A stretch of 64,000 nucleotides of DNA from Staphylococcus xylosus NJ (lineage in GTDB: Bacteria > Bacillota > Bacilli > Staphylococcales > Staphylococcaceae). The stretch lies in assembly GCF_000338275.1 (NCBI RefSeq), contig NZ_ANMR01000007.1, positions 62,001 to 126,000 of the forward strand, given 5' to 3'. Positions within the stretch are counted from its first letter, which is position 1. Each line of letters opens with the position of its first letter. Of this stretch, positions 37,749-47,880 are shown piece after piece. Both the position numbers and the translations under genes were made by a program. The notes beneath the pieces are model-generated. The model saw only the letters and a list, made by a program, of their open reading frames with translations. It was not told where the DNA came from and searched no databases.

Positions 37749-39416
37749 CTACATTGATTCTGGTGCAGTTACACCAACTAAATCAAGTGCATTGTGCAAT
37801 GTAATTCTCACTGCATCTACTAACGCAATAAGGGCTTTTGTCTTATCTTCGTCATCTGTCAACACTTTTTCAGCATTATAAAACTTATGGAAATGTGAAG
37901 CCAAATCTTGAATATAGTTTGTAATTCTATGTGGTGCTCTATTTGTAGCAGCACTTTGTATCATCGTCTCAAATTCAGCAATTTTTTTCAACAAATCAAT
38001 TGCTTTATCATTTGTAATAAGTGAATAATCTGCGTCTTTAGAAGGTGTAATACCTCTTTCAGCCGCTTGTTTCAATATTGAACAAATACGTGCGTGTGCG
38101 TATTGCGCATAATATACTGGATTGTCTTGTGATTCTTGTTTAGCAAGTTCCATATCAAAATCAAAGTGTGTATCAGGACTACGCATTGTTAAGAAATAAC
38201 GTGCAGCATCTACGCCTACTTCGTCCATAATTTCACGTAACGTGATGGCATTACCTGTCCGTTTACTCATTTTAACTTCTTGTCCATCTTGCATTAAACG
38301 TACCATTTGCATAATTTGTATTTCAAGACGTTCACTATCCACGCCAAATGTTTCAAGTGAAGCTTTTAAACGATTGATATAACCATGATGGTCAGCACCG
38401 AATAAATTGATTAAAGTATCATTACCACGCTCAATTTTATCAAAGTGATACGCAATATCTGGTAAGAAATAAGTGTAATTACCATCATTTTTGATTAATA
38501 CTCTGTCCTTATCATCTTTAAAATCCGTAGTACGTAACCATGTAGCGCCATCTTTTTCGTAAGTATAACCAAGTTCAGTCATCTTATTAAGTACTTCTGT
38601 GATTTCGCCTTTTTCATATAAAGTCGTTTCACTGAACCAACTATCAAAATGAGTATTAAAATCAGCTAAATCTGTTCTTAATTTTTCCATTTCATAATCG
38701 ACGCCTAATTTTCTAAATGTTTTAATACGAGTTTCTTCATCTAAGTCTTTTAATTCTGGTTGTTTTTCAGCTAAATCTTTACCAATATTAATAATATCTT
38801 TTCCATGGTATCCGCCCTCTGGCATTTCAAATGAGTAATCACCAAGCGCTTCAAAATAACGTGCTTCAATAGAAAGCGCTAAATTTGTAATTTGATTACC
38901 CGCATCGTTAATGTAATATTCTCTAGTTACATTATAACCAGCTGCAGTTAAAATATTAGCTAATGTATCACCAACAGCGGCATTACGCGCATGACCGATG
39001 TGTAAATCTCCAGTTGGATTTGCTGACACATATTCTAGTAATATGTTTTTACCATTTTTTTCTTCTGTGCTTCCAAATTCAGAGCCTTTATCTATAGCTT
39101 CTGAAATGATAGCTGTTAAATAAGCGTTATCTAAATAGAAATTAATAAAACCAGGTCCAGCAATTTGTACTTTTTCAACATTAGCTGCAGTTGTATCTAA
39201 GTTGTCTACGATGGCTTGGGCAATTTCACGTGGATTACGTTTCGCAATCTTAGTTAAAACCATTGCAATGTTCGTTGAATAATCACCATTTGAAGTATCT
39301 TTAGGGATTTCAACTTTAATTTCTGGAATTTCACTTGCGTCTGCAAGTTGTGCTTGCTGTATACTATGATTGATTTCTTCAATCAATGTTTGTTTCACTT
39401 GATCAATTATATTCAT
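37749..39416 (-). CDS. argS: Arginyl-tRNA synthetase
   Basis: A 555-residue class I synthetase that charges tRNA-Arg. It has the N-terminal Add-1 domain, the HIGH signature in [13 protein letters not shown], the KMSKS-type motif [11 protein letters not shown] and the C-terminal DALR anticodon-binding domain ending in [14 protein letters not shown]. It starts immediately after the stop of the ywiB-like gene, with AAGGAG as ribosome site, the same order as in Bacillus. Confidence 0.97.
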   Translation of the reverse strand: MNIIDQVKQTLIEEINHSIQQAQLADASEIPEIKVEIPKDTSNGDYSTNIAMVLTKIAKRNPREIAQAIVDNLDTTAANVEKVQIAGPGFINFYLDNAYLTAIISEAIDKGSEFGSTEEKNGKNILLEYVSANPTGDLHIGHARNAAVGDTLANILTAAGYNVTREYYINDAGNQITNLALSIEARYFEALGDYSFEMPEGGYHGKDIINIGKDLAEKQPELKDLDEETRIKTFRKLGVDYEMEKLRTDLADFNTHFDSWFSETTLYEKGEITEVLNKMTELGYTYEKDGATWLRTTDFKDDKDRVLIKNDGNYTYFLPDIAYHFDKIERGNDTLINLFGADHHGYINRLKASLETFGVDSERLEIQIMQMVRLMQDGQEVKMSKRTGNAITLREIMDEVGVDAARYFLTMRSPDTHFDFDMELAKQESQDNPVYYAQYAHARICSILKQAAERGITPSKDADYSLITNDKAIDLLKKIAEFETMIQSAATNRAPHRITNYIQDLASHFHKFYNAEKVLTDDEDKTKALIALVDAVRITLHNALDLVGVTAPESM

Positions 39417-39830
39417 TTACGGTGTCTCCTTATAAATAATTTCATATTGGTAAGAACCCATTTTTTCTTCATCTTGAATTAAATCATAGTGCACTTTTAA
39501 CTTGCCGCCACCATCTAATACAAAATGTAAAATAGAGTGTGTACGTACAGTCAACGGAATCCGACCACCACTAATTTCGTATAAAGTAATTGTATCTTCA
39601 CCTTCAACAAAATGAAGATTCATATTGATATCACCTTTACGAATAATTTTTACACCAGTTTCTTCAATTTTAACTGTCACATTTACAGTCATTTCGTTAA
39701 CTTTTTCTTGATAACGTATAAATTCAGCGTTTCGTTTTTGCCAAGTGCCTCGTGTATTCACATTAAATTTCTCTTTATTGTCAAATTGTTTAACAACTTG
39801 TTTAGTTTGGATATTAACATTGTTTTCCAA
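39417..39830 (-). CDS. DUF1934 family protein (YwiB-like)
   Basis: A 137-residue beta-rich protein (calycin-like) with GRIPLTVRTHSILHFVLDGG in the second half. DUF1934 proteins sit directly upstream of argS in Bacillus and staphylococci; role unknown. I favour TTG 39830 as start, eight bases after AGGGTGA; GTG 39842 overlaps that site. A TGC-TATAAT promoter (minus strand, near 39870) precedes it. Confidence 0.72.
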   Translation of the reverse strand: MENNVNIQTKQVVKQFDNKEKFNVNTRGTWQKRNAEFIRYQEKVNEMTVNVTVKIEETGVKIIRKGDINMNLHFVEGEDTITLYEISGGRIPLTVRTHSILHFVLDGGGKLKVHYDLIQDEEKMGSYQYEIIYKETP

Positions 39831-39890
39831 TGTACGTTTCACCCTAATCTTTTAAAATAATACACACCATTATAGCATACTTAATATACG

Positions 39891-39943
39891 CATTACAGTT
39901 GATAAAATGATTTTATTATAGAATCATTTTATCAACTGTAATG
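39891..39943. repeat. 22-bp perfect inverted repeat upstream of the ywiB-argS promoter
   Basis: CATTACAGTTGATAAAATGATT (39891-39912) is mirrored exactly by 39922-39943 around a 9-base loop. No T-run lies on either side. On the minus strand its end abuts the -35 position of the extended -10 promoter for ywiB-argS. The rest of 39944-40100 holds nothing recognisable. Confidence 0.9.
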
Positions 39944-40100
39944 TATATCCATACAAGATAAAGAAATTATATAAACAGACTCCTGTTATTAAATACACAT
40001 GGAATAACTCATTTTTTCTAAGTATGATTAAAGTTACTAAACTAGAAATCCTCAGGGCAACAATTTCAAGCGAAGTCTTCACTTAACTTATATAGAGAAA

Positions 40101-40141
40101 GGGAGACAACAATACCTTAGTTTAAGGCTTAGCCGTCTCCC
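40101..40141 (-). terminator. Stem-loop after the ywhD-like gene
   Basis: GGGAGAC (40101-40107) pairs with GTCTCCC (40135-40141); the minus strand continues TTTCTCT. Weak to moderate terminator. Confidence 0.5.
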
Positions 40142-40152
40142 AATAATATGAA

Positions 40153-40665
40153 CTATTTACTTTCTAAAGTTTCATGTAATATAGCTGCAGAATTACGCCA
40201 CATCTCCGCATCATGTGATTCAAGGAATTCTCTTAACACAGCTTTATTTTCCTCACCAATATGGTCAATTTCAATTTGATGTTTCATTGATTTGTCCATC
40301 ATATTAACATGTTCAGGCATACTCTTATACCCTCTACGTATACTTTTGTTCACCAATAAGTAACAAGCTGTAACACCGGCATAGTAAGGACCATTTTCTC
40401 CTCTTTCAGTTGTAACCCAACATAGCCAATATGGTTTCGCTTCGTCACCTTCTACTACTTCTTTTTCTTTAATCCATTTAACACCTTTTTCAACGCTCGA
40501 ACGTGCATGCATACCACCTATATCAATAAAAGCTTCTTTATTTTGAACATCTATAAAGACAGGTGCTACGTTGTCTAAAGTAATTGAACCTATATTTGTA
40601 CCCTTATGTCCGTCTAGTGGATCATTTTTGATAATATTGAATTTAAACCCTTTATTTTCAGCCAT
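40153..40665 (-). CDS. YwhD family protein
   Basis: A 170-residue soluble protein, conserved through Bacillus and Staphylococcus. Characteristic stretches are NDPLDGHKGTNIGSITLDNV, IDIGGMHARSSVEKG and PYWLCWVTTERGENGPYYAG. Function is not established. GGGAGGTG is the ribosome site. It is monocistronic by its surroundings. Confidence 0.8.
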   Translation of the reverse strand: MAENKGFKFNIIKNDPLDGHKGTNIGSITLDNVAPVFIDVQNKEAFIDIGGMHARSSVEKGVKWIKEKEVVEGDEAKPYWLCWVTTERGENGPYYAGVTACYLLVNKSIRRGYKSMPEHVNMMDKSMKHQIEIDHIGEENKAVLREFLESHDAEMWRNSAAILHETLESK

Positions 40666-40915
40666 TATCGCACACCTCCCACATTTTCATTTAATTTATA
40701 ATAGTTTTTACGTTTAATCAATTATTGTCTATTAAATATTGAGTTTAACAGTGATGTTTTGTTGTGTTAAGTATAAACGTAAATCATATGTAAACTAGTT
40801 GTATATCTGAACTCTCTTATAAATTTCAATGTCTACAAAATGACTGTGTTGTTATTACTTAACTCTATACTTACTTAATCTACATGTTAATTACATGCTG
40901 CAATTCCACTTAAAA

Positions 40916-42214
40916 CTAGTTCAATTCATCTAAAATGCTATTAATAGCATTCTTTATTTGGTCATCCTCTATTTGAGAAATTAATTCCTTAGGATAATAT
41001 AATTTATAATCCTCTCTATTAATACCTGTAATACTATGGATAACCAACGATTGACTACTTATTTCCCGAGTCTTACCATTTCTTTTTAGCAGGTGGATAG
41101 GTTTTCTATCAGATCCTGGTCTGTCGTAATCATATGGTAAATCTGAAAAAGACTCGCTTACGAAATAATAATTTGGATCAATCCCTGCTTGAACAAATAA
41201 ATCCGTTAATTCTGTAATCGTTATAATAGATCCATCAAATGGCATATATTTAAATAAGTCGCGATTAATGAAACGACGAGATAAGTCACTCAGTATAGGG
41301 TCATCTTCTTTAACCCAAGCTTTTAAGTAATATAATACAACCGCTTCATCTAAATCAACGTATTGCTCAATTGTCATAGACTCTTCAAAGAAAGGTATGA
41401 AGTCAGTCGGATACATTTTAAATGTGTAACCTTCGTTATACAATTGTTTCGCGCGTTTTAAACAGTTGTTTAATAAAACCTCGCCACCTCTACTTACCGG
41501 ATGAAAGTATATTTGCCAATACATTTGATAGCGACTCATGATAAAGTTCTCAACGGCGTGCATGCCACTCTCTTTAATGAGGACCTCATCTTTAGAAGGT
41601 CTCATCAGCCTTAATATACGTTCCATGTCAAACTGTCCATAAGATACACCTGTAAAATAAGCATCTCGTTGTAAATAATCCATTCTATCTGCGTCAATTT
41701 GAGAAGATATCATTGAGATTACTAATTTATTTTTATGTGTTTTATTAATTACATCAGCTACTTGTTGAGGAAAATCTTCTGACACACGTTTTAAAACTTC
41801 GTTAACTTCAGTTGGCCCAGTGATTATCGCTTGTGTAAAAGCTTCATGATCTGTATTAAATATTTTTTCAAAACTATGTGAAAAAGGCCCATGCCCTAAA
41901 TCGTGTAGTAAGGCTGCACATAAGGCTAATGGTCTATCATTGTTATCCCACGCTTCTCGTCCATCAAATGAATCATCGATTATTCTACGCACGATTTCAT
42001 ATACACCAAGTGAATGCCCAAATCTACTATGTTCAGCTGTATGGAATGAGAGATATAGTGTACCTAATTGCTTGATTCTTCTCAAACGTTGGAACTCTTT
42101 TGTTTTAATTAAATCCCAAACTACTTGATCTCTGACATGAATGTACCTATGAATGGGGTCTTTAAACACTTTTTCTTCTGGTAATTTTTGTGTAGCATAT
42201 GTTGTAAAAGTCAA
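40916..42214 (-). CDS. HD-domain phosphohydrolase (YwfO-like, dNTPase family)
   Basis: A metal-dependent phosphohydrolase of about 432 residues, related to dGTPases and SAMHD1. The HD ligands are visible: H in TAEHSRFGHSLGVYE, the HD pair in ALLHDLGHGPFSHSFE, and D in SQIDADRMDYLQRDAYFTG. It probably hydrolyses dNTPs. I place the start at TTG 42214 (TFTTYATQKLPEEK), seven bases after AGGAG; ATG 42220 touches that site and ATG 42232 lies before it. A 10-bp inverted repeat of unknown meaning (40707-40716/40774-40783) lies downstream. Confidence 0.8.
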   Translation of the reverse strand: MTFTTYATQKLPEEKVFKDPIHRYIHVRDQVVWDLIKTKEFQRLRRIKQLGTLYLSFHTAEHSRFGHSLGVYEIVRRIIDDSFDGREAWDNNDRPLALCAALLHDLGHGPFSHSFEKIFNTDHEAFTQAIITGPTEVNEVLKRVSEDFPQQVADVINKTHKNKLVISMISSQIDADRMDYLQRDAYFTGVSYGQFDMERILRLMRPSKDEVLIKESGMHAVENFIMSRYQMYWQIYFHPVSRGGEVLLNNCLKRAKQLYNEGYTFKMYPTDFIPFFEESMTIEQYVDLDEAVVLYYLKAWVKEDDPILSDLSRRFINRDLFKYMPFDGSIITITELTDLFVQAGIDPNYYFVSESFSDLPYDYDRPGSDRKPIHLLKRNGKTREISSQSLVIHSITGINREDYKLYYPKELISQIEDDQIKNAINSILDELN

Positions 42215-42248
42215 TGTCATTCTCCTATCCATATCTATACTGCGTAGC

Positions 42249-42728
42249 TTATTTTAATGTTTTACGCATTAATGCCAAATCCATTGCTTCTCCATACATT
42301 ACATGTGTGTAAGAACGGAGTTTTTCGAAGCCCTTTTGCTCATAAAATGACACTGCTTCATCATTTTTATTATCGACTTCTAAAAAGACTTCGTCATATT
42401 TATCCTCAAAATAATTCAATCCTTCAGTTAACAATTTTGAACCGTAGCCATGGTGTTGCCATGATGGCCTCACATAATGTGCAGATAAAAATAATTCTGT
42501 GCCATATATGAACGTTGCAAAACCAATAATCTCATTATCTTCTTCTACGACTAAGAATAATTGATCTTCTAATCGTTTAAGTAAGTGTTGAGCATTATAT
42601 GAAGCAGCCAATAGCTCATTGACTGTTTTAGCTGCGTAAATATTCAAATAAGTGTTATACCAAGCTTTCGTTGCTACATCTCTGATACCCACAACATCTT
42701 CGGGTGTTGCTCTTCTAATTTCTTGCAT
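42249..42728 (-). CDS. GNAT-family N-acetyltransferase
   Basis: A 159-residue acetyltransferase with the acetyl-CoA motif VRPSWQHHGYGSKLLTEGL (Q/RxxGxG/A) and the C-terminal FLEVDNKNDEAVSFYEQKGF. Substrate unknown. It has GGGGGAG as ribosome site and precedes the HD-domain gene by about 30 bases, so they may share a transcript. Confidence 0.85.
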   Translation of the reverse strand: MQEIRRATPEDVVGIRDVATKAWYNTYLNIYAAKTVNELLAASYNAQHLLKRLEDQLFLVVEEDNEIIGFATFIYGTELFLSAHYVRPSWQHHGYGSKLLTEGLNYFEDKYDEVFLEVDNKNDEAVSFYEQKGFEKLRSYTHVMYGEAMDLALMRKTLK

Positions 42729-42865
42729 GTCGCTCTCCCCCTATTTAGATAGGTAATAATAGCTACATTATAACATAATATTTGTATTCAAAATACTTTA
42801 TCTCGCTTGATACAAATAGTTTGTTATAAGCGCATTTTCATTTCAGTTATCTGTTGCTTATGTGA

Positions 42866-42902
42866 TTAAAAAGTCCGAGACACGTAATTATGTCCCGGGC
42901 TT
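42866..42902 (-). terminator. Terminator of the flavin-reductase gene
   Basis: AAGTCCGAGACA pairs with TGTCCCGGGCTT including wobble pairs; minus-strand T-run CTTTTTAATC. Confidence 0.75.
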
Positions 42903-42920
42903 AAAATATTTGTTATATAT

Positions 42921-43463
42921 TTACTTATGTTGTAATGTTTGTTGCCACTCTTGGGCACGTGTTAATGCGTATACATCTTTTTCTATGTCTCCAGGTCTTT
43001 CTGCCGTGCCTATAATATAGCCCGATAAGCTCGCGCCTAAAAATTCCAAACTATATTTGACTTGTGTAATACAAGGTTTAGCTTTGACTTTAGGGCAATC
43101 GCCGCCCACGATAATTAATCTAAAATCTTTTTCTGACATTTTTTCTTTAAAGTCTTTATATCTTGGATCCATCAACGTTTCAGACCAATGATCAATGAAC
43201 GATTTCATTGATGCTGATAAGCTATACCAATATATTGGTGAAGCAATAATCACGGTATCACTTGCTAACACTTTATCTATAATTGTTTTGTAATCATCTT
43301 CGTATGATCCTATAGTGGTATTATCGTGTCTTACGTCTCTCACAGGATTTAATTGATATTCTGTTAAGTCTATCCATTCGTAGTCATACCCAGCTATAGC
43401 CATCTTAGTTAAATGCGCAGTATTTCCATCTGGTCGACTGCCCCCGAATAACACTGTAATCAT
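42921..43463 (-). CDS. NAD(P)H-dependent FMN-binding oxidoreductase
   Basis: A 180-residue flavodoxin-fold reductase. FGGSRPDGNTAHL is the FMN phosphate-binding loop and ASPIYWYSLSASMKSFIDHW the second flavin contact. Similar proteins reduce quinones, azo dyes or iron complexes. AAGGAG precedes the ATG. Confidence 0.85.
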   Translation of the reverse strand: MITVLFGGSRPDGNTAHLTKMAIAGYDYEWIDLTEYQLNPVRDVRHDNTTIGSYEDDYKTIIDKVLASDTVIIASPIYWYSLSASMKSFIDHWSETLMDPRYKDFKEKMSEKDFRLIIVGGDCPKVKAKPCITQVKYSLEFLGASLSGYIIGTAERPGDIEKDVYALTRAQEWQQTLQHK

Positions 43464-43682
43464 AATAATCTCCTTCTACTACTAATTTAAAAATACATCA
43501 CATGAAAAGTTATAAATATACAATCCCATAAATGTTCTAAACTTAATTAATAATCCTACACTAAAAAGTCTAGTTTATAAACAGTTTAATGAAAATAGAT
43601 TAAAAAATTAAATTATTTGCTCAAAATCAGAACTTTTATCTATATTATAAATGCATATTTTTAGAAATAAAGTTATAAATAT

Positions 43683-43720
43683 AAAAATAAGACAAACTAA
43701 ATTCTAGCTTGTCTTATTGT
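43683..43720 (-). terminator. Terminator of the aldo/keto reductase gene
   Basis: AATAAGACAA (43686-43695) pairs with TTGTCTTATT (43709-43718); the minus strand continues TTTTTAT. Confidence 0.8.
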
Positions 43721-43725
43721 ATTTA

Positions 43726-44661
43726 TTATTTTACAGGAAATAATTCTTCTATTTTATTAATCTCGTCTTCCGTCAATTTCACATCTAATGTCGTTAAATT
43801 ATCAACTACTTGGTTTGGTCGTTTTGCGCCAGGTATAACAATATCTAAAGAAGGTCTAGTTAAATAGAATGCCAATACAATATGAGCTACATCAACTCTA
43901 TGATTATCAGCAATACCACGCAATTGATCAACTTTAGCTAAATTCTCTTTATATCTTTCACCTTGAAATTCAGGATTTTTTGCACGAAGATCATCAAAAG
44001 TTGTATTTTCATTATATTTTCCAGCTAATAAACCAGAAACTAGTGGAAAATATGGGATAAAGGTAATATTATTTTCACTTGTGTAATTAAAAATATGTTC
44101 ATTTTCTCGGTTTAATAAATTATATTCCATTTGTACAACATCTACGTAGCCATCTTTATTAGCTTCTTTTAGTTGGTCTAGATTAAAATTAGACACACCA
44201 ATCGCTTTAATTTTACCTTCATCTTTAAGTTCTTTTAAAGCAGCGACCGCTTCATTCTTCGGTGTGCTATCATCTGGAAAATGTATATAGTAAACATCTA
44301 TATAGTCTAATTGCAGTCGTTTTAAACTTTGTTCAACTTGATCCTTTAAAAATGCAGGATCATTTGACATTTTCACATTGCCATCATCATCAAAATAATG
44401 CGCACCTTTTGTAGCAATAGCATACTCTTCGCGTGTGAATTCTTTTATAGTTTCTCCTATTAATTCTTCAGAACGCTTTGGACCATAGATAAATGCTGTG
44501 TCAATTAATGTTATGCCATTTCTAATTGCAGTGCGTACTGTTTCCATACCTTGTTCTTCATCCAAGTCGTTATATAAATTATGTCCGCCAACAGCATTTG
44601 CTCCAAAAGCTATTGGATTTACTTTAACATCTGATTTCCCAATTTGTACTTTTTTAGTCAA
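43726..44661 (-). CDS. Aldo/keto reductase
   Basis: A 311-residue NADPH-dependent TIM-barrel reductase. The catalytic tetrad is visible: D and Y in [19 protein letters not shown] in YAIATKGAH and H in [17 protein letters not shown] and PGAKRPNQV are family motifs. The start TTG 44661 lies ten bases after AGGAG. Substrate unknown. Confidence 0.88.
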   Translation of the reverse strand: MTKKVQIGKSDVKVNPIAFGANAVGGHNLYNDLDEEQGMETVRTAIRNGITLIDTAFIYGPKRSEELIGETIKEFTREEYAIATKGAHYFDDDGNVKMSNDPAFLKDQVEQSLKRLQLDYIDVYYIHFPDDSTPKNEAVAALKELKDEGKIKAIGVSNFNLDQLKEANKDGYVDVVQMEYNLLNRENEHIFNYTSENNITFIPYFPLVSGLLAGKYNENTTFDDLRAKNPEFQGERYKENLAKVDQLRGIADNHRVDVAHIVLAFYLTRPSLDIVIPGAKRPNQVVDNLTTLDVKLTEDEINKIEELFPVK

Positions 44662-45077
44662 TATTATCCAACTCCTTCACAGAAATTTAAATTTTATTTT
44701 ATCATTATATTTATTACTTAGATTTGTCATTTATAATCAGTTACCTTTTTAATCACTGAGTATTATGGTTCACATTCTTCTTTACCCAATTTCAACAATT
44801 TTAATAATGAGAAATATGATAATTTAATCTATTCTAAACTTAGCACGATTTGGTTATAAAACTAAATAAATTTGCTTATTAAACAACTTAATTTGATATG
44901 TAATTAATAATTAAACGTCTCAAATAATGATAATATTCTAACTATTTTTAGAACTATCTATAAAAAACACCCTAAAAGCCAGAAGTTTAATTCTAACTTT
45001 TAAGGTAATCCTTTTTCTCCATTATTTTCAAATATGTTAAATCCGTTTTGTGTAATTACTTTATAAACTCATGTAAC
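44662..45077 (-). terminator. 416-base gap with DUF1450 gene terminator
   Basis: CCTAAAAG (44971-44978) pairs with CTTTTAAGG (44997-45005), imperfectly; the minus strand runs into GTTTTTTATAG, so it should end the DUF1450 gene. The remainder is AT-rich, presumably the aldo/keto reductase promoter region, without any gene I can see. Confidence 0.55.
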
Positions 45078-45419
45078 TTATTGCATACTTTTACGTTTTG
45101 CTAATTTTTCTTTAAGTTTTCTATCTTGCTCTTCTTTACGACGTTTACGTTCTTCATTTCTTTTTCTCAAACGTTCTTCTTCTTCAGGATCTCTTGGTTT
45201 TTGTAATTGTTTTATCACTTTTTCCATGAGCTCATCTTCTGAAAGTGCCGCTAACGGACGATTATTAACAAAAGCAAACGTTTTACGACGGCCTGGGCCA
45301 CAATATGACTGACAGCCGATTTCAATTTCAGCGTTAGGATCTAATTTAGTCAACTTTTTTTCTAAAGTTTTGCAATTTACAGCTTGGCAATCATCACAAA
45401 TCAAAAATTTATTTTGCAA
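45078..45419 (-). CDS. DUF1450 (YuzB-like) protein with a charged coiled-coil tail
   Basis: A 113-residue protein. The N-terminal part has a CDDCQAVNC cluster and [10 protein letters not shown], the cysteine pattern of DUF1450. From about residue 75 it is almost entirely K, R and E ([20 protein letters not shown]), an extended charged helix longer than in plain YuzB proteins. The start TTG 45419 follows GGTGAGGG at 5 bases. Possibly metal- or redox-binding. Confidence 0.72.
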   Translation of the reverse strand: MQNKFLICDDCQAVNCKTLEKKLTKLDPNAEIEIGCQSYCGPGRRKTFAFVNNRPLAALSEDELMEKVIKQLQKPRDPEEEERLRKRNEERKRRKEEQDRKLKEKLAKRKSMQ

Positions 45420-45512
45420 TTATACCCTCACCTTCCTTATCATTGACTTCCACATATTCAAACAATTTATAATAGCAATAATCTTATCTTATTTAATATT
45501 CCATATATTTTA

Positions 45513-45548
45513 TGCGACATTTCTATTTCATGCGACATTTCTATTTCA
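45513..45548. repeat. 18-bp perfect tandem duplication
   Basis: TGCGACATTTCTATTTCA occurs twice in direct succession (45513-45530, 45531-45548) in the 407-base gap 45420-45826. The gap otherwise shows no gene or hairpin of note. Confidence 0.9.
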
Positions 45549-45826
45549 TGTCTCTTTCTATCTACAACTCTAATTATTTTACCCTTTTTAATAAAAATTT
45601 CAAGTTCTTAATTTAGCAATTTTTAAGTTTTATTTAAGTTACATAATGGAATAGAAGGCAAACAAGAAAACAAAATTTAAATTCACTTCGTTATTTGGCA
45701 GTATTTTAACAGATATATTATTAATATTTACTTAATTGCCTTATAACTAAAATCATTGTAATGTGGTAGGTCTATAATATGGAATTGCGGCGATGGTCTG
45801 CTCATTTTAATATTAAATGTTTATCT

Positions 45827-46795
45827 TTATGTCCACCATAAATCTGGTGCAGGATTCTCAATATTAATTGACTTCAAATTATTCACTGCCTTACTAAACC
45901 CTTCTTCGATAGACATGATAGGATCTTCATGCTCTATACTTACAACATAATCGTAACCATTTATCCTTAGTGCACTAATCATATCTCCCCACACTTGAGT
46001 ATTGTGACCGTATCCTACTGTCCTAAATGTCCAAGCCCGAGTTTGCACATTGCCATAAGGTTGCATGTCTGTCAGACCATACATATTTACATTTTCTTGA
46101 TCAATGTATGTATCTTTTGCATGAAAATGGTGAATAGCATTTGCTTTCCCTAATATTTTAATCGCTGCAATTGGCTCAATACCTTGCCACCACAAATGAC
46201 TAGGGTCTAAATTAGCGCCAATATATTCATTAGTTGCCGCTCTTAATTTCAACATGGTATAAGGTGTATGTACTAAAAAGCCAGCATGTAATTCTATACC
46301 GATTTTCACATCATTTTCTTTAGCATATTCTGCAACTTTTCGCCAATAAGGTATAAGCTTTTCTTCCCATTGCCACTCTAAAATTTTAGTATAGGCTGTT
46401 GGCCATGGCGTCACTGGCCAATTCGGATACTTAGCTGTTTCATCTGATCCTGCAACACCAGAAAAAGTGTTAACTACAGGTACATTTAAAAGTGAGGCTA
46501 ATTTAATTGTTTTAAACAAAGTATCATGTGCTTGTTGGGCTTCTTTTTCATTAGGAGAAATTGGGTTGTTATGGCAACTAAAAGCACTAATTTCCAATCC
46601 ACGTTGATGGATACTTTCAATAAAAGCATTACGTTGAAGTTCATCATCTAATAAGTTATCCATTGGACAGAATTGATTCCCAGGGTTACCTCCTGTTCCT
46701 ATTTCCACCATTTTGACTCCAGCATTTGCTACATAATCTAACATTTCTTCAAATTGTTTATCTTGGAACAATACAGAAAACACACCAATTTTCAT
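45827..46795 (-). CDS. Sugar phosphate isomerase/epimerase-like TIM barrel protein
   Basis: A 322-residue xylose-isomerase/AP-endonuclease-2 fold protein. Likely metal ligands are E in KIGIELHAGF, D/H in GANLDPSHLWW, H in HHFHAKDTY and E in VVSIEHEDPIM. Relatives include isomerases, epimerases and 3-keto-glycoside lyases or deglycosidases. It is the last gene of the four-gene operon, 25 bases after the upstream Gfo/Idh gene. Together with dehydrogenases and ThuA, a C3-oxidation type sugar pathway is likely, but this is inference. Confidence 0.82.
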   Translation of the reverse strand: MKIGVFSVLFQDKQFEEMLDYVANAGVKMVEIGTGGNPGNQFCPMDNLLDDELQRNAFIESIHQRGLEISAFSCHNNPISPNEKEAQQAHDTLFKTIKLASLLNVPVVNTFSGVAGSDETAKYPNWPVTPWPTAYTKILEWQWEEKLIPYWRKVAEYAKENDVKIGIELHAGFLVHTPYTMLKLRAATNEYIGANLDPSHLWWQGIEPIAAIKILGKANAIHHFHAKDTYIDQENVNMYGLTDMQPYGNVQTRAWTFRTVGYGHNTQVWGDMISALRINGYDYVVSIEHEDPIMSIEEGFSKAVNNLKSINIENPAPDLWWT

Positions 46796-46820
46796 AAATA
46801 ATCCTCCTTTAACATTATAA

Positions 46821-47861
46821 CTAGTTCAATTTAATACTTTGACCAGTTTCACTACTTTGATAAATTGCATCTATGATTTTATTTATTTTTAATGCTTGTT
46901 CTGGTTGTATGATAAGTGTTTCATTACCAAGACAACTATTTACAAAGTTCTGAGCTTGTCGTTGTGCCGCTATATCTTCATCATGTTCTGCATATACTTG
47001 TTCAGTAAAATAAGTCCCTAATTTCGGTCGATATATTTCAAATGGGTATAAATTTAGACCGCCATCAACTCCAGAGATACTTAAATGTTTTGTGTCTTCT
47101 TTTATATTTGCTGACCACGAACACTCAAATTGAAGCGTTGAATTATCATTAAAAGATATATAGCTTGTCACGTGATCATCTACATCAAATTTTTCATGGT
47201 CAAATGGTCCCCAATCATTCAATTGATTTGGTAATTTGCTAAGACGATTATAAGTTTTACCTAACACCTCTTTTGGTTCAATATCATTTAGTAACCAAAG
47301 TGACAAGTCGAGCATATGACAGCCATAATCTATTAGACTACCTCCGCCCTGCAACGTTTTATTTGTAAACACACCCCATCCAGGAACTTTACGTCTACGT
47401 AATGCTTGTACGCGGGTAACTAGAGGATCACCTACTACACCTTTATCAATAGCTTTTTTTGCCGTAATCGCTGCATCTGTGAAGCGGTAATGATATCCTA
47501 TTGCCAACAATTTATCAGCTTGTTTTGCAGCATCCACCATAGCTTCACATTCAGTTAAATTCATGGCCATTGGTTTTTCACAAAACACATTAACTCCTGC
47601 TTCTAGAGCAGCAATACTTATTTCCGCATGAAATTTATTTGGTGTACAAATAGCTACTGCATCAACTTGTTCAAACATTGTATGATATGATTCATGGATA
47701 TTTTCAATGTGAAAATCATTTGCAACATTTTTTGCCAACGCTATATCAACATCTTGAACTGCCACAACATCCACTAGATGATTTAAATTTTGAAAAGCTG
47801 GAATGTGTCTGTTACATGCAATGCCACCGCATCCAATAATACCCACTTTTAATTTATCCAT
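46821..47861 (-). CDS. Gfo/Idh/MocA-family sugar dehydrogenase (copy 1)
   Basis: A 346-residue NAD(P)-dependent oxidoreductase. The N-terminal Rossmann motif is GIIGCGGIACNRHIPAF, followed by EKPMAMNLTECE, with the family's catalytic lysine. The substrate region is QGGGSLIDYGCHMLDLSLWL. It shares the RRRKVPGWGVF segment with copy 2 at 48616-49701, so the two are paralogues, perhaps acting on successive or alternate intermediates. Third gene of the operon, 19 bases after the ThuA-like gene. Confidence 0.88.
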   Translation of the reverse strand: MDKLKVGIIGCGGIACNRHIPAFQNLNHLVDVVAVQDVDIALAKNVANDFHIENIHESYHTMFEQVDAVAICTPNKFHAEISIAALEAGVNVFCEKPMAMNLTECEAMVDAAKQADKLLAIGYHYRFTDAAITAKKAIDKGVVGDPLVTRVQALRRRKVPGWGVFTNKTLQGGGSLIDYGCHMLDLSLWLLNDIEPKEVLGKTYNRLSKLPNQLNDWGPFDHEKFDVDDHVTSYISFNDNSTLQFECSWSANIKEDTKHLSISGVDGGLNLYPFEIYRPKLGTYFTEQVYAEHDEDIAAQRQAQNFVNSCLGNETLIIQPEQALKINKIIDAIYQSSETGQSIKLN

Positions 47862-47880
47862 AAGCAGACAACTCCCAACA

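Noticed and set aside
40707..40783. 10-bp inverted repeat TTTACGTTTA/TAAACGTAAA
   Set aside because: Long spacing and AT-rich surroundings make a chance match likely; no T-run or promoter relation.
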